A stretch of 16,246 nucleotides of DNA from Thermoplasmatota archaeon (lineage in GTDB: Archaea; Thermoplasmatota; Thermoplasmata; UBA10834): the NCBI GenBank assembly GCA_022848805.1, contig JAJISI010000016.1:1-16246 (forward strand). Reading direction: 5' to 3'. The notes beneath the pieces were generated by a model. It saw only the letters and a list, made by a program, of their open reading frames with translations, had not been told where the DNA came from and made no database searches. Both the position numbers and the translations under genes were made by a program. How positions within the stretch are numbered: position 1 is the stretch's first letter; each line of letters begins with the position of its first letter. Shown one piece after another: positions 1 to 7,037 of this stretch.

Positions 1-53
1 GCGCGGCCGGCGGGCCATCCGGGGAAGAGGAAGAACTTCAGCTAGGTGTTTGC

Positions 54-470
54 ATGAAAATACGCGACCTGAAATGGTTTTTCGGCAGGAATTCCGAGTT
101 CTGGCCGACGAATATTAAGACGGGCATGTGGGCATGGATCGGACACCGGATAACAGGTCTTGTGCTTGTTGTGTATGTGTTCATGCACTTGTCATTCCTG
201 TCGACTGCGTCCATCAGCTCAGGCGACTTCAACGCCCTTATGGAGGTGACCTCCAACCCGCTGTTCGTGGCGATGGACTTCGTGCTCATCATCGCAGTCA
301 TATTCCACGCCATGAACGGTTTCAGAGTCATCATGTTCGATCTTGGTCTGGGAGTGCGCCATCAGAAGCTCGTGTTCTGGATTGCGATGGCAATCGCAGC
401 CATACTCGTATTCGGGGGGCTGTGGGCCCTCTGGGACGTCATATTCGTCCCGTCCGAGGGAGGTGGCTAG
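54..470 (+). CDS. sdhC: Succinate dehydrogenase cytochrome b subunit SdhC
   Basis: This is one of two membrane anchor subunits of succinate:quinone oxidoreductase (complex II). It helps hold b heme and forms part of the quinone site. The 138-residue protein has three predicted membrane helices at about residues 27-50, 68-94 and 105-132. An HRITG motif (His31-Arg32) opens helix 1, matching the HR-x-(S/T)-G signature of SdhC proteins. His45 lies in helix 1, and helix 2 carries the heme-ligand motif His85-x2-Asn-Gly-x-Arg91 followed by Asp96. Length is normal for the family. The ATG at 54 follows an AGGTG at 44-48. The frame stays open to the window edge, but the family alignment begins near this ATG. 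The stop abuts sdhD directly with no spacer, so the two are translated as one operon. No promoter is visible in the 53 bases upstream, so the operon may begin outside the window. Confidence 0.93.
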   Translation: MKIRDLKWFFGRNSEFWPTNIKTGMWAWIGHRITGLVLVVYVFMHLSFLSTASISSGDFNALMEVTSNPLFVAMDFVLIIAVIFHAMNGFRVIMFDLGLGVRHQKLVFWIAMAIAAILVFGGLWALWDVIFVPSEGGG

Positions 471-860
471 ATGTCTGGCCAGAATATAGCGACCACGAAG
501 GTGGCCGGTACATGGGCATGGTTCTTCCAGCGCCTTTCAGCGGTGTTGCTCATCGTGTTCCTGGGAATACACCTGTATGCCTCGCACTTCATGGACCTCG
601 GGCAGCACGAGTCGGGAGAGGCCCTGATATCGTTCGACGATGTGACTGTACGCCTCGACCAACTGTTCTACATCGTGGTCGACTACGGCATGCTCTCGAT
701 GGTGCTCGTGCACGGCCTGAACGGCCTCAGGACGGTCATGTTCGATTTCGACATGTTCGTGAAACGTAAGAAGTACGTCGATGTTGGCCTTTGGGTGGTG
801 GGCATAGCGACCCTGATCTGGGGGATTGTTATCTTGTTCCCGTTCATCACAGGAGGCTGA
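471..860 (+). CDS. sdhD: Succinate dehydrogenase membrane anchor subunit SdhD
   Basis: This is the second membrane anchor of complex II, 129 residues with three predicted helices at about 15-38, 66-90 and 104-125. It is visibly a paralog of SdhC. Trp15-Ala-Trp17 matches Trp26-Ala-Trp28 of SdhC, His34 aligns with His45, and the motif His81-x2-Asn-Gly-x-Arg87 followed by Phe-Asp92 repeats that of SdhC. The HR pair of SdhC is Gln20-Arg21 here, so the two are not interchangeable. With two helix histidines in each subunit, binding of two b hemes is plausible, as known for archaeal type A enzymes; this is inferred from the histidine pattern. The ATG directly follows the sdhC stop codon, and the 3' end contains the AGGAGG ribosome-binding site for sdhA. 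Confidence 0.9.
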   Translation: MSGQNIATTKVAGTWAWFFQRLSAVLLIVFLGIHLYASHFMDLGQHESGEALISFDDVTVRLDQLFYIVVDYGMLSMVLVHGLNGLRTVMFDFDMFVKRKKYVDVGLWVVGIATLIWGIVILFPFITGG

Positions 861-864
861 GGAA

Positions 865-2562
865 GTGTACTACCACAAGATACTCGTCATCGGCGGTGGG
901 CTCGCCGGCCTGAGGGCGGCGATCGAGGCTTCCCCGAGAGCGGACACCGCGATCATATCGCAGGTACATCCGGTCCGGTCCCACTCCGGCGCCGCCCAAG
1001 GCGGCGTGAACGCACCTTTGGCTAACAACCCCAAGGGTAAGGACGACACATGGGAGAAGCACGCATACGATACTATCAAGGGAAGCGACTTCCTAGCCGA
1101 CCAGGACTCGGTCGAGTTCATGACCAGCGAGGCTGGGCCATGCATCTACGAGATGGAGCATTGGGGTTGCCCATTCTCGCGAACCGAGGAAGGCAGGATC
1201 GCTCAGAGGCCGTTCGGAGGGGCGGGATATCCGCGTACCTGTTTCGCGGCTGACAAGACCGGTCAGTACATGTTGCATACGCTCTGGGAGCGTTCTGTGA
1301 AGCTCGACATCCCGTTGTACGACGACAGGCTGATGGTCGATGTCGTGATAGAGGACGACCAGTGCCGGGGCGTGATCTGTCTCAACATGCAGACGGGCGA
1401 ACTCGAGCCGTTCATGGCCGAAGCGGTCATATTCGCCTCCGGAGGTAGCGGACAGATATTCGCGCGCTCGACCAACGCACTGATCAGCACGGGCTCCGCT
1501 CAGGCGGCGGCGTACAGAAGAGGCGTCCCCTTGAAGGACATGGAGTTCATCCAGTTCCATCCCACGTCGCTCTTCGGGACGAATATCCTCATGACCGAAG
1601 GTGCGAGGGGCGAGGGTGGATACCTCATCAACTCCGACGGGGACAGGTTCATGTCGAAGTACGCTCCAAAGGTGATGGAGCTCGGCCCGAGGGATATCGT
1701 GTCCCGGTCGATCCAGACGGAGATCAACGAGGGCCGTGGGATCGATGGCCAGTACGTCTACCTCGACCTTAGACACCTCGGAAAAGAGAAGATACTCGAG
1801 AGACTCCCTGGAATAAGGGACCTCGCCATGAACTTCGTGGATGTGGACCCCATCGAGAATCCGGTGCCTATCCAGCCTGGTCAGCACTACACCATGGGCG
1901 GGATAGATACGGATGTGGACGGAGCGACCAAGTTCAAGGGCCTCTATGCTGCAGGGGAGTGCGGATGCGTCAGCGTCCACGGCGCCAACCGCCTTGGCGG
2001 CAACTCTCTGTTGGACACGGTGGTCTTCGGTAAGCGGTCGGGCGCGGTCGCTGCCCAGTACGTCTCGTCCAAGGTCGATGAGAAGCAGGGCGAGGCCTCC
2101 GTCATGAAGTGCCTCAAGGAGACTCGGGAGAGAATAGACGCTCTCCTTGCGAAGAAGGGCTCGGAGAACCACGCGGACATAAGGGATGAGATGAGGGCGA
2201 CGATGTTCGCGAACGTCGGCATTTTCCGCGAGAAGGCCGGTATGGAGAAGGGTCTTGCGAAGATACGCGAGCTCAAGGAGCGCTTTAAGGACATCTTGGT
2301 GCAGAACAAAGGTAGACAGTACAACGTAGACCTGCTCCGCGCTCTGGAGCTCGAGGGCATGCTGGATGTCGCGGAGGCGATCGTCGTAGGAGCGGTCAAG
2401 CGTGAGGAGAGCAGGGGTGCTCACTCGAGATTAGATTTCAAGGAGAGGGACGACGAGAACTTCCTGAAACACACCCTAGCGGTCTACACACCCGACGGCC
2501 CTGAGATCACCTACAGCACGGTGAAGATAACCAAACACAAGCCCGTGGAGAGGAGGTACTGA
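865..2562 (+). CDS. sdhA: Succinate dehydrogenase flavoprotein subunit SdhA
   Basis: This is the catalytic flavoprotein subunit, which oxidises succinate to fumarate with covalently bound FAD on the cytoplasmic face. The GTG at 865 is preferred because AGGAGG at 851-856 lies eight bases upstream and the protein then starts just before the FAD-binding fold. An upstream in-frame ATG at 826 would overlap sdhD and add 13 unlike residues. The product is 565 residues. Visible motifs are the dinucleotide-binding VIGGGLAGLRAA (residues 8-19), the histidyl-FAD site SHSGAAQGG (His40), the active-site GARGEGG (Arg248), the HYTMGG motif (His341), and a C-terminal capping segment GANRLGGNSLLDTVVFGKR. Nothing essential appears missing. 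It lies four bases after the sdhD stop and one base before sdhB. Confidence 0.95.
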   Translation: MYYHKILVIGGGLAGLRAAIEASPRADTAIISQVHPVRSHSGAAQGGVNAPLANNPKGKDDTWEKHAYDTIKGSDFLADQDSVEFMTSEAGPCIYEMEHWGCPFSRTEEGRIAQRPFGGAGYPRTCFAADKTGQYMLHTLWERSVKLDIPLYDDRLMVDVVIEDDQCRGVICLNMQTGELEPFMAEAVIFASGGSGQIFARSTNALISTGSAQAAAYRRGVPLKDMEFIQFHPTSLFGTNILMTEGARGEGGYLINSDGDRFMSKYAPKVMELGPRDIVSRSIQTEINEGRGIDGQYVYLDLRHLGKEKILERLPGIRDLAMNFVDVDPIENPVPIQPGQHYTMGGIDTDVDGATKFKGLYAAGECGCVSVHGANRLGGNSLLDTVVFGKRSGAVAAQYVSSKVDEKQGEASVMKCLKETRERIDALLAKKGSENHADIRDEMRATMFANVGIFREKAGMEKGLAKIRELKERFKDILVQNKGRQYNVDLLRALELEGMLDVAEAIVVGAVKREESRGAHSRLDFKERDDENFLKHTLAVYTPDGPEITYSTVKITKHKPVERRY

Positions 2563-2563
2563 G

Positions 2564-3304
2564 ATGGCCGGAGAGGAGATTACCATCAAGGTGCAGCGGT
2601 TCGACCCGACTGCGGATAGGGTGCCTTACTGGCAGCCGTACAAGGTCGTCACTAAGCCGGGGATGACAGTCCTCGACGCACTCTTCGAGATAATGAACCA
2701 TCAGGACGGCACCCTCGCGTTCAGGTTCTGCTGCAGGGCGGGCGTATGCGGGTCTTGTGCGATGGTCATCGCTGGCAAGATACGCCTTGCGTGCGAGACG
2801 CAAATAGCGCAGTTCGTCGGCAAGAAGGAGCTGCTGCTGAGTCCTCTACCGCACCAGAAAGTGGTGAAGGACCTCGCCGTCGATTACGAGCAATTCTTCG
2901 ATAGGCTCAAGCGGGTGAAGCCGTACCTCATGGGTAAGGAGCCGTATCCGGAGCGTGAGTACGTGCAGACCACGAAGGAGAGGGAGCCGATCAACGACCC
3001 GATAGACTGCATCCTCTGCGGGGCGTGTACCAGCTCGTGCAGCGTAGCGTGGTGGAACACTGACTACCTCGGACCTGCCGCGTTGCTAAAGGCGTACAGG
3101 TTCTACGCGGACACCCGCGACGTGGCCAAGGACGAACGGCTCGACCTCATCGAGAGCGAGAGCGGCGTCTACCGGTGCCACACGATCTTCAACTGCGTCG
3201 AGGTCTGCCCCAGAGACCTCAACCCGACCGAGGCGATTCAGAAGATGAAGATCGATGCCACGAAGCGCAAGCTGTTTGGCAGAAGGAAGCGGCGCAAGGC
3301 CTGA
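2564..3304 (+). CDS. sdhB: Succinate dehydrogenase iron-sulfur subunit SdhB
   Basis: This 246-residue subunit carries electrons from FAD to the quinone site through three iron-sulfur clusters. The N-terminal ferredoxin domain has Cys57, Cys62, Cys65 and Cys77 in the plant-type [2Fe-2S] spacing (x4, x2, x11). The C-terminal domain has CILCGACTSSC (Cys149, 152, 155, 159) and CHTIFNCVEVCP (Cys205, 211, 215). By family precedent these hold a [4Fe-4S] cluster (149, 152, 155, 215) and a [3Fe-4S] cluster (159, 205, 211). Ser160 replaces the proline that commonly follows the fourth cysteine, a mild variation. The last 14 residues are very basic. The ATG at 2564 has AGGAGG at 2551-2556, inside the sdhA end, giving tight translational coupling. 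Confidence 0.95.
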   Translation: MAGEEITIKVQRFDPTADRVPYWQPYKVVTKPGMTVLDALFEIMNHQDGTLAFRFCCRAGVCGSCAMVIAGKIRLACETQIAQFVGKKELLLSPLPHQKVVKDLAVDYEQFFDRLKRVKPYLMGKEPYPEREYVQTTKEREPINDPIDCILCGACTSSCSVAWWNTDYLGPAALLKAYRFYADTRDVAKDERLDLIESESGVYRCHTIFNCVEVCPRDLNPTEAIQKMKIDATKRKLFGRRKRRKA

Positions 3305-3421
3305 GCGCCTCTGTCCAACTTGCTGCCCGTGCCAGGCGCGGGATCGTTCGACTGCCGGGACAGCGGCTGACCGCAACGCTCCAATACCGTCGTGCGCATC
3401 TGGTCCAGAGGTGAGATTTTG

Positions 3422-3805
3422 GTGGTCACACTCAGAGCGTCGTTCGAGAACGGCCCCGAGATATCGATCATACTCAGAGAAGATGGAACCTCGACCGTCG
3501 AGAAGCTTCTTTCGTCCGTTCCGTTTCGAGCTAAGGTGAACAGGTGGGGGGACGAGGTGTACTTCGATGCCCCTGTATCCGCAGAACTCGAGGAGGATGC
3601 GAGGGCAGTCATGGAAGTCGGTGAAGTCGCCTTCTGGCCAGACGGGAGCGCCATGGCGATATTCTTCGGCCCCACACCGGTCAGCACGGACGGGCAGCCG
3701 AGGGCTTACAGCCCGTGCAACATGTTGGGCAGGGTGAGCGGCGACGCCACCCTTCTCAGATCAGTTGTTTCAGGCTCCTCCGTCGAAGTCAGCAAGGAAC
3801 CTTAG
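3422..3805 (+). CDS. Cyclophilin-like fold protein (DUF369/PF04126 type)
   Basis: This small protein (127 residues) resembles the archaeal and thermophile cyclophilin-like family typified by Thermotoga TM1367. Family structures have a cyclophilin-like barrel, but peptidyl-prolyl isomerase activity has not been clearly shown, so the function is unknown. The match rests on the block at residues 67-88, GEVAFWPDGSAMAIFFGPTP followed by VS, and the later PRAYSPCNMLGRV segment. The GTG at 3422 is preferred because GAGGTGAG (3408-3415) sits six bases upstream. A TTG at 3419 and a GTG at 3392 are in frame but fit the family start less well. The 117-bp gap after sdhB shows no AT-rich promoter, so read-through from the sdh operon is possible. 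It converges on the SDR gene with only six bases between stop codons. Confidence 0.8.
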   Translation: MVTLRASFENGPEISIILREDGTSTVEKLLSSVPFRAKVNRWGDEVYFDAPVSAELEEDARAVMEVGEVAFWPDGSAMAIFFGPTPVSTDGQPRAYSPCNMLGRVSGDATLLRSVVSGSSVEVSKEP

Positions 3806-3811
3806 AGGCTC

Positions 3812-4585
3812 TTATTGGCAAGTGTATCCGCCGTCCACCGACACCGCCGCCCCGGTGATGAAACTCGCGTCTTCGGAAGCGAGGAAGACCACTGTGTTCG
3901 CCACCTCACTCGGTCTGCCGAGCCGCCCGATCGGATGATAGTCTGAGATTTCCTTCCTGTAGGCGTCGACTGTGGTTCCTCTGGTAGCGACCTCCTGGAG
4001 GAACATCGGGGTCTCTATCTCTCCTGGGCACACGCAATTGACCCGGATGTTCTTTCCGGCGTAGTCAAGCGCCAGGCACTTGGTCATCAGGACCACCGCG
4101 CCCTTCGAGGTGTTGTACGCTATAGCTGACCGGTCACCCACAAGTCCGCTGCACGATGCGTTGTTGACGATTGAGCCGCCTCCCTGCTTCAGCATAATCG
4201 GGATGACCTCCTTGCTCATCAGGAATACTCCCTTCACGTTCACCGCCATTATCTTGTCCCAGTCCGCCTCACTAACCTCCTCGACCGTGCCCTCGACGAG
4301 GATGCCTGCGTTGTTGAACAGCACGTCTATATGTCCGAGGCCAGCCATGATCGCCCCGACCATCTTCTTGACATCAGCGTGGTCGGTGACATCGCCTGAC
4401 ACTAGAAGTGGGTCGTACCCTTTACCTCTCAGTTCGTCTACGGCCTTGCCACCGGTCTCCTTGGATATGTCGACGATGGCAACCTTGGCGCCCTCCTCGA
4501 GCAGCCTCTCGACCGTGGCCTTGCCGATCCCCGAGGCGCCTCCCGTGACGACGGCGGCCTTACCCTCGAATCTCCTATCTGACAA
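3812..4585 (-). CDS. SDR-family NAD(P)-dependent oxidoreductase
   Basis: This is a classical short-chain dehydrogenase of 257 residues, a soluble enzyme interconverting alcohol and carbonyl groups; the substrate cannot be read from sequence. It has the cofactor motif TGGASGIG (residues 14-21), Asp39 at the end of the second strand (suggesting NAD rather than NADP), NNAG (91-94), and the tetrad Asn116, Ser144, Tyr157 and Lys161 (YxxxK). The C-terminal VDGGYT block is normal. The frame is open far upstream, but that part lies over the opposite-strand flavoprotein gene and is not SDR-like. The TTG at 4585-4583 is chosen because it gives the usual N-terminus and has GGAG eight bases upstream. Many family members are annotated as 3-oxoacyl-ACP reductase or glucose dehydrogenase; neither can be claimed here. 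Confidence 0.88.
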   Translation of the reverse strand: MSDRRFEGKAAVVTGGASGIGKATVERLLEEGAKVAIVDISKETGGKAVDELRGKGYDPLLVSGDVTDHADVKKMVGAIMAGLGHIDVLFNNAGILVEGTVEEVSEADWDKIMAVNVKGVFLMSKEVIPIMLKQGGGSIVNNASCSGLVGDRSAIAYNTSKGAVVLMTKCLALDYAGKNIRVNCVCPGEIETPMFLQEVATRGTTVDAYRKEISDYHPIGRLGRPSEVANTVVFLASEDASFITGAAVSVDGGYTCQ

Positions 4586-4595
4586 TTGAATCGCT

Positions 4596-4613
4596 CCGGA
4601 GGCGTATCTCCGG
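4596..4613 (-). promoter_or_regulatory. Leader hairpin next to the SDR ribosome-binding site
   Basis: A perfect six-base stem (CCGGAG / CTCCGG) with a six-base loop lies just upstream of the SDR start. Its 3' arm, read on the minus strand, runs into CTCCGGAG (4601-4594), whose last four bases are the Shine-Dalgarno GGAG. If transcription starts from the TATA-like element at 4654-4661, the hairpin would be in the mRNA and could partly hide the ribosome-binding site. The stem is directly visible; a regulatory role is inferred. Confidence 0.4.
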
Positions 4614-4653
4614 GGGCCATGTTCAATCTTGTGGAGGTCCAGGGGGGCAATTA

Positions 4654-4661
4654 GATATATC
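4654..4661. promoter_or_regulatory. Palindromic TATA-like element in the SDR/flavoprotein divergent gap
   Basis: GATATATC is a perfect palindrome within the 118-bp gap between the divergent SDR and flavoprotein genes. Rightward, a start about 25 bases downstream (near 4683) would leave a leader of about 20 nt with GGGAGGTG before the TTG at 4704. Leftward, it would give a start near 4632 and a leader of about 47 nt. It is the only clear TATA candidate in the gap and could serve both genes. Confidence 0.5.
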
Positions 4662-4703
4662 CAGATGTCTGTCCTGCCATGATATCTGGGAGGTGCGATT
4701 CGT

Positions 4704-5282
4704 TTGCCGAAGAAAGTGCTGGGTATACTCGGCAGCCCGAGACTCCAGGGTAACACCGCTGACCTGTTGGACGCCGTTCTAGAAGGTGCTCGCCTCGCCG
4801 GGGCGGAGGCGGAGAGGCTCGACCTTGCCACGATGAGCATCGACCCTTGTATCGAGTGTCGGAGGTGTGACGCCGACGCGACATGTGCGGTTAAGACAGA
4901 CGACATGCACAAGATATTCACCCGGATACGGCAGGTGGACGTGATAGTCCTCGCGTCACCGATATTCTTCATGGGCGTCAGTTCACAGACGAAAGCCATG
5001 ATCGACAGGTGCCAATGCTACTGGGTGGAGAGGTTCGTCATGCATAAGAGGGCCTATGAGGGCCGCACAAGACCCAAGGGGCTGTTCGTCGCCTGTGCAG
5101 GTTCTCCTAAGCCGATTGTGTTCGATTCGGCCAGACACACGGTTCGGGCGTTTTTTGCAGCTATCGACTACGAATACGCCGGAGATGTCTTCCTCGGCTT
5201 CACGGACGATCCTGAAGTCTCTCCGAGGAAGGTTGAAGCGCTTGAGGGAGCGAGACTCGCAGGAAAAGTCCTGGTCGAGTGA
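4704..5282 (+). CDS. Iron-sulfur flavoprotein (NADPH-dependent FMN reductase-like fold)
   Basis: This 192-residue flavodoxin-fold protein is predicted to bind FMN and a [4Fe-4S] cluster and to act as a cytoplasmic electron carrier or reductase. The N-terminal GSPRLQGNT (residues 10-18) is the FMN phosphate loop. Four cysteines at 49, 52, 55 and 61 give C-x2-C-x2-C-x5-C, the compact cluster motif described for the Methanosarcina iron-sulfur flavoprotein Isf. The segment ASPIFFMGVSSQTKAMIDR (84-102) matches the conserved second flavin loop. The start is TTG at 4704 with GGGAGGTG eight bases upstream; no ATG in the region fits. The physiological partner is unknown. It diverges from the SDR gene and ends 16 bases from the M29 peptidase stop. 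Confidence 0.88.
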   Translation: MPKKVLGILGSPRLQGNTADLLDAVLEGARLAGAEAERLDLATMSIDPCIECRRCDADATCAVKTDDMHKIFTRIRQVDVIVLASPIFFMGVSSQTKAMIDRCQCYWVERFVMHKRAYEGRTRPKGLFVACAGSPKPIVFDSARHTVRAFFAAIDYEYAGDVFLGFTDDPEVSPRKVEALEGARLAGKVLVE

Positions 5283-5298
5283 GTAGCCTGCTCATTCG

Positions 5299-6462
5299 TC
5301 AGGCCGTCAGCTTCCCCTTCGTCATGACCCTGACAGTTCTTCCGCTCTCCCTTTCGACCTCGATGTTCACTCCGGGAGCGCTGACGAAGTCCCAGTGCAT
5401 AACCGATTCCGAGGTGCCGCCATATGTGTTGTTGGCGCCGAACGCCAGGTGCACGGTCCCACTGACCTTTTCGTCGGTGAGTATGTATCCTATTGCCTTC
5501 TTGATCTTAGGGTTGAAGCCGACGCCGAGCTCGGCTATGTTTGTGGTCCTGACCGGAGAATAGTTGGCGCGGTCGATCCGCTTGCACTCCCTGAAACTGG
5601 CGACGAGCTGGTCCGTCCCGTCGTCAGCCTCGGCTCGGTCAAGGAGGAGCCTGCCTCTCCTGAATTCGAGACGTACTCCCCTCAGTATCTTTCCAGACAT
5701 ACGGTCCCTTGTCACGGGACAGTAGATGGTCCCTTCCCCCTGGTTCTCCTCAGGCGCTACGAACACCTCTCCCGCTGGGAGGTTCGCCCCGCGGTCGCCG
5801 ATCGAGTAGTCCGCCTGGCTGATATACGCGTCATCGATGTTCAGCCTCCGCCCCTCGACGTGCACCCTGAAATCGGTCCCTTTACTGTCCCAGACATGGA
5901 CCCACGATGCGTTCCTGAACCTGTTAGCCATCTTCCTTCCGATCGCCATCAGGGTCTTAGGAGGGACAGTCATGCCTCCCACTACGAGATTCTCCAGCTG
6001 CTTGTATGACACTCCGTAGCTCTTCGCTGCCTGAGCGGTCGGCCATCCGGCGTACAGCCACTTCTTGCCATCGGTCGGATTGTTCACGAGGTCCAAGATA
6101 GGTAACATCGCCTTCTGTCGTGCAGCTAGTTTCTCCCTGGGAAACCCCTCCGCGATCCTCGGATCCTCGAGTTCCTCGACATTGATGAGCAGGTCTGAGT
6201 CTTTGATGAGGCCCACGTAGTGCTTCGGGACCGTGGACAGCACTGACGCAGGAATCTCGTCGTATACCGCTTTCGAATACCGGTCGGATGTCGACATGAT
6301 CAGTGGGACGGCTCCCTTGCGGAAACACTGGAGCGAGATCTCCTCGAGAAGCTCCTGTGTATGCGCTCCTCCCTTCACGGCAACCGAGTCTCCTCGCTTG
6401 ACGTTGCACGTATCGACCATGTTCTTGGCGCATGCTCTGATTTGCTTCCTGTTGGGGGTCAT
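5299..6462 (-). CDS. M29-family metallo-aminopeptidase
   Basis: This 387-residue protein belongs to the thermophilic aminopeptidase family M29 (AmpS, AmpT, PepS), which removes N-terminal amino acids from peptides using two metal ions in the cytoplasm. Candidate ligands and catalytic residues appear in the expected order and context: Glu232 (PAGEVF), Glu311 (NIAELGVG), His338 (VHLAFG), Tyr347, His356 and Asp358 (MHWDF, the HxD pair). These parallel Glu250, Glu316, His345, Tyr352, His376 and Asp378 of the Thermus enzyme as I recall them. Length is slightly below the usual 400-415 residues. The ATG at 6462 has only a weak GAGG upstream. A TATA-like box lies about 40 bases upstream, so it is probably its own transcription unit despite the same-strand gene before it. 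Confidence 0.9.
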   Translation of the reverse strand: MTPNRKQIRACAKNMVDTCNVKRGDSVAVKGGAHTQELLEEISLQCFRKGAVPLIMSTSDRYSKAVYDEIPASVLSTVPKHYVGLIKDSDLLINVEELEDPRIAEGFPREKLAARQKAMLPILDLVNNPTDGKKWLYAGWPTAQAAKSYGVSYKQLENLVVGGMTVPPKTLMAIGRKMANRFRNASWVHVWDSKGTDFRVHVEGRRLNIDDAYISQADYSIGDRGANLPAGEVFVAPEENQGEGTIYCPVTRDRMSGKILRGVRLEFRRGRLLLDRAEADDGTDQLVASFRECKRIDRANYSPVRTTNIAELGVGFNPKIKKAIGYILTDEKVSGTVHLAFGANNTYGGTSESVMHWDFVSAPGVNIEVERESGRTVRVMTKGKLTA

Positions 6463-6500
6463 GCGTATCTGGCCTCGGACGAAACAGGGGCAATCAGTCT

Positions 6501-6509
6501 ACTTATAGG
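6501..6509 (-). promoter_or_regulatory. TATA-like box of the M29 peptidase
   Basis: Read on the minus strand this is CCTATAAGT, the only AT-rich element in the 60-bp gap upstream of the M29 gene. A start about 25 bases downstream would leave a leader of roughly 15-20 nt before the ATG at 6462. Confidence 0.5.
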
Positions 6510-6522
6510 TGTTGACCATTGC

Positions 6523-6960
6523 TCAGCCGGAGCGAGATGAGAGGGCTAGGACGACCATCTTAGGATGACAGGTATGCTTGTACTGCTCGCACTTGCTGCA
6601 TTCGGCGTATGTCGGGCCCGGCGACTCGTCCTCGGAGCTCAATCTGAAGCCAATCTTTAGGAAGAAGTCGGGAGCCCTGGCTAGTGCCCACAGGTCTCTC
6701 GCGCCCAAGGACATCGCGTCGTTCGCCACTCTGGATACGAGCCTCCTGCCGATGCCGTGGCCGCGGAGGTCCTTTTCCACGGCGAGCCACCCGACCGAGA
6801 AAACGTCTGCAGAGCGTTTCAGCGCCACGCTTGCCACGATATCGTCCTCGTCGAAAAGGCCGTACACTTCGACCATGTCATCAAAATCCCCGTCCTCGAG
6901 CCCTGCGCGCAACGTGAGCTTCCGCACGGCTTCGTGGTCGGTCGTCGGTCTGAGATTCAT
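6523..6960 (-). CDS. GNAT N-acetyltransferase with C-terminal cysteine cluster
   Basis: A 145-residue GCN5-related acetyltransferase that would transfer acetyl from acetyl-CoA to an amine. The acetyl-CoA loop is in motif A, AVEKDLRGHGIGRRLVSRV (residues 60-78, with Arg66-Gly-His-Gly-Ile-Gly71). Motif B, FFLKIGFRLSS (99-109), also matches. The C-terminus has Cys121-x2-Cys124-x6-Cys131-x-Pro, a feature found in some N-acetylglutamate synthase-like GNATs. That similarity is suggestive, but no arginine biosynthesis gene is nearby. The ATG at 6960 has GGAGG eight bases upstream. It follows the sensor kinase on the same strand with a 77-bp gap, which holds a weak TATA-like AGTTATCAT (about 7006-7014), so independent transcription is possible. 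Confidence 0.85.
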   Translation of the reverse strand: MNLRPTTDHEAVRKLTLRAGLEDGDFDDMVEVYGLFDEDDIVASVALKRSADVFSVGWLAVEKDLRGHGIGRRLVSRVANDAMSLGARDLWALARAPDFFLKIGFRLSSEDESPGPTYAECSKCEQYKHTCHPKMVVLALSSRSG

Positions 6961-6969
6961 ATGTTCAAC

Positions 6970-6980
6970 CTCCGTCGGAG
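6970..6980 (-). promoter_or_regulatory. CTCCGTCGGAG palindrome over the GNAT ribosome-binding site
   Basis: This 11-base palindrome (odd centre) overlaps the GGAGG of the GNAT gene starting at 6960. The identical 11-mer recurs at 14483-14493, in the same position relative to the CBS gene. It could be an RNA stem hiding the Shine-Dalgarno, a DNA operator, or chance; the repeat is seen, the role is inferred. Confidence 0.35.
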
Positions 6981-7037
6981 AGGACGGCGTAGGATAGGTT
7001 TGCGTATGATAACTCTTGCCGTTCTATCACGGCGCGC

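Noticed and set aside
1..45. Possible C-terminal end of an upstream gene (ARPAGHPGKRKNFS then TAG at 43-45).
   Set aside because: Only 14 codons are visible, all three forward frames are open over most of this stretch, and no family can be recognised. The position eight bases before sdhC is suggestive but not enough.
1093..2424. Long open frame (443 codons) on the minus strand opposite sdhA.
   Set aside because: It lies entirely within a well-supported gene, has no recognisable domain, and long antisense frames are common in GC-rich genes with this codon use.
4586..4999. Upstream in-frame extension of the SDR gene by 138 codons.
   Set aside because: It overlaps the iron-sulfur flavoprotein on the other strand and precedes the normal SDR N-terminus; the TTG at 4585 has a suitable ribosome-binding site.
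5395..6009. A 204-codon forward frame inside the M29 peptidase gene.
   Set aside because: It is a shadow of the minus-strand peptidase, whose metal-binding residues are all conserved; the forward translation has no family features.
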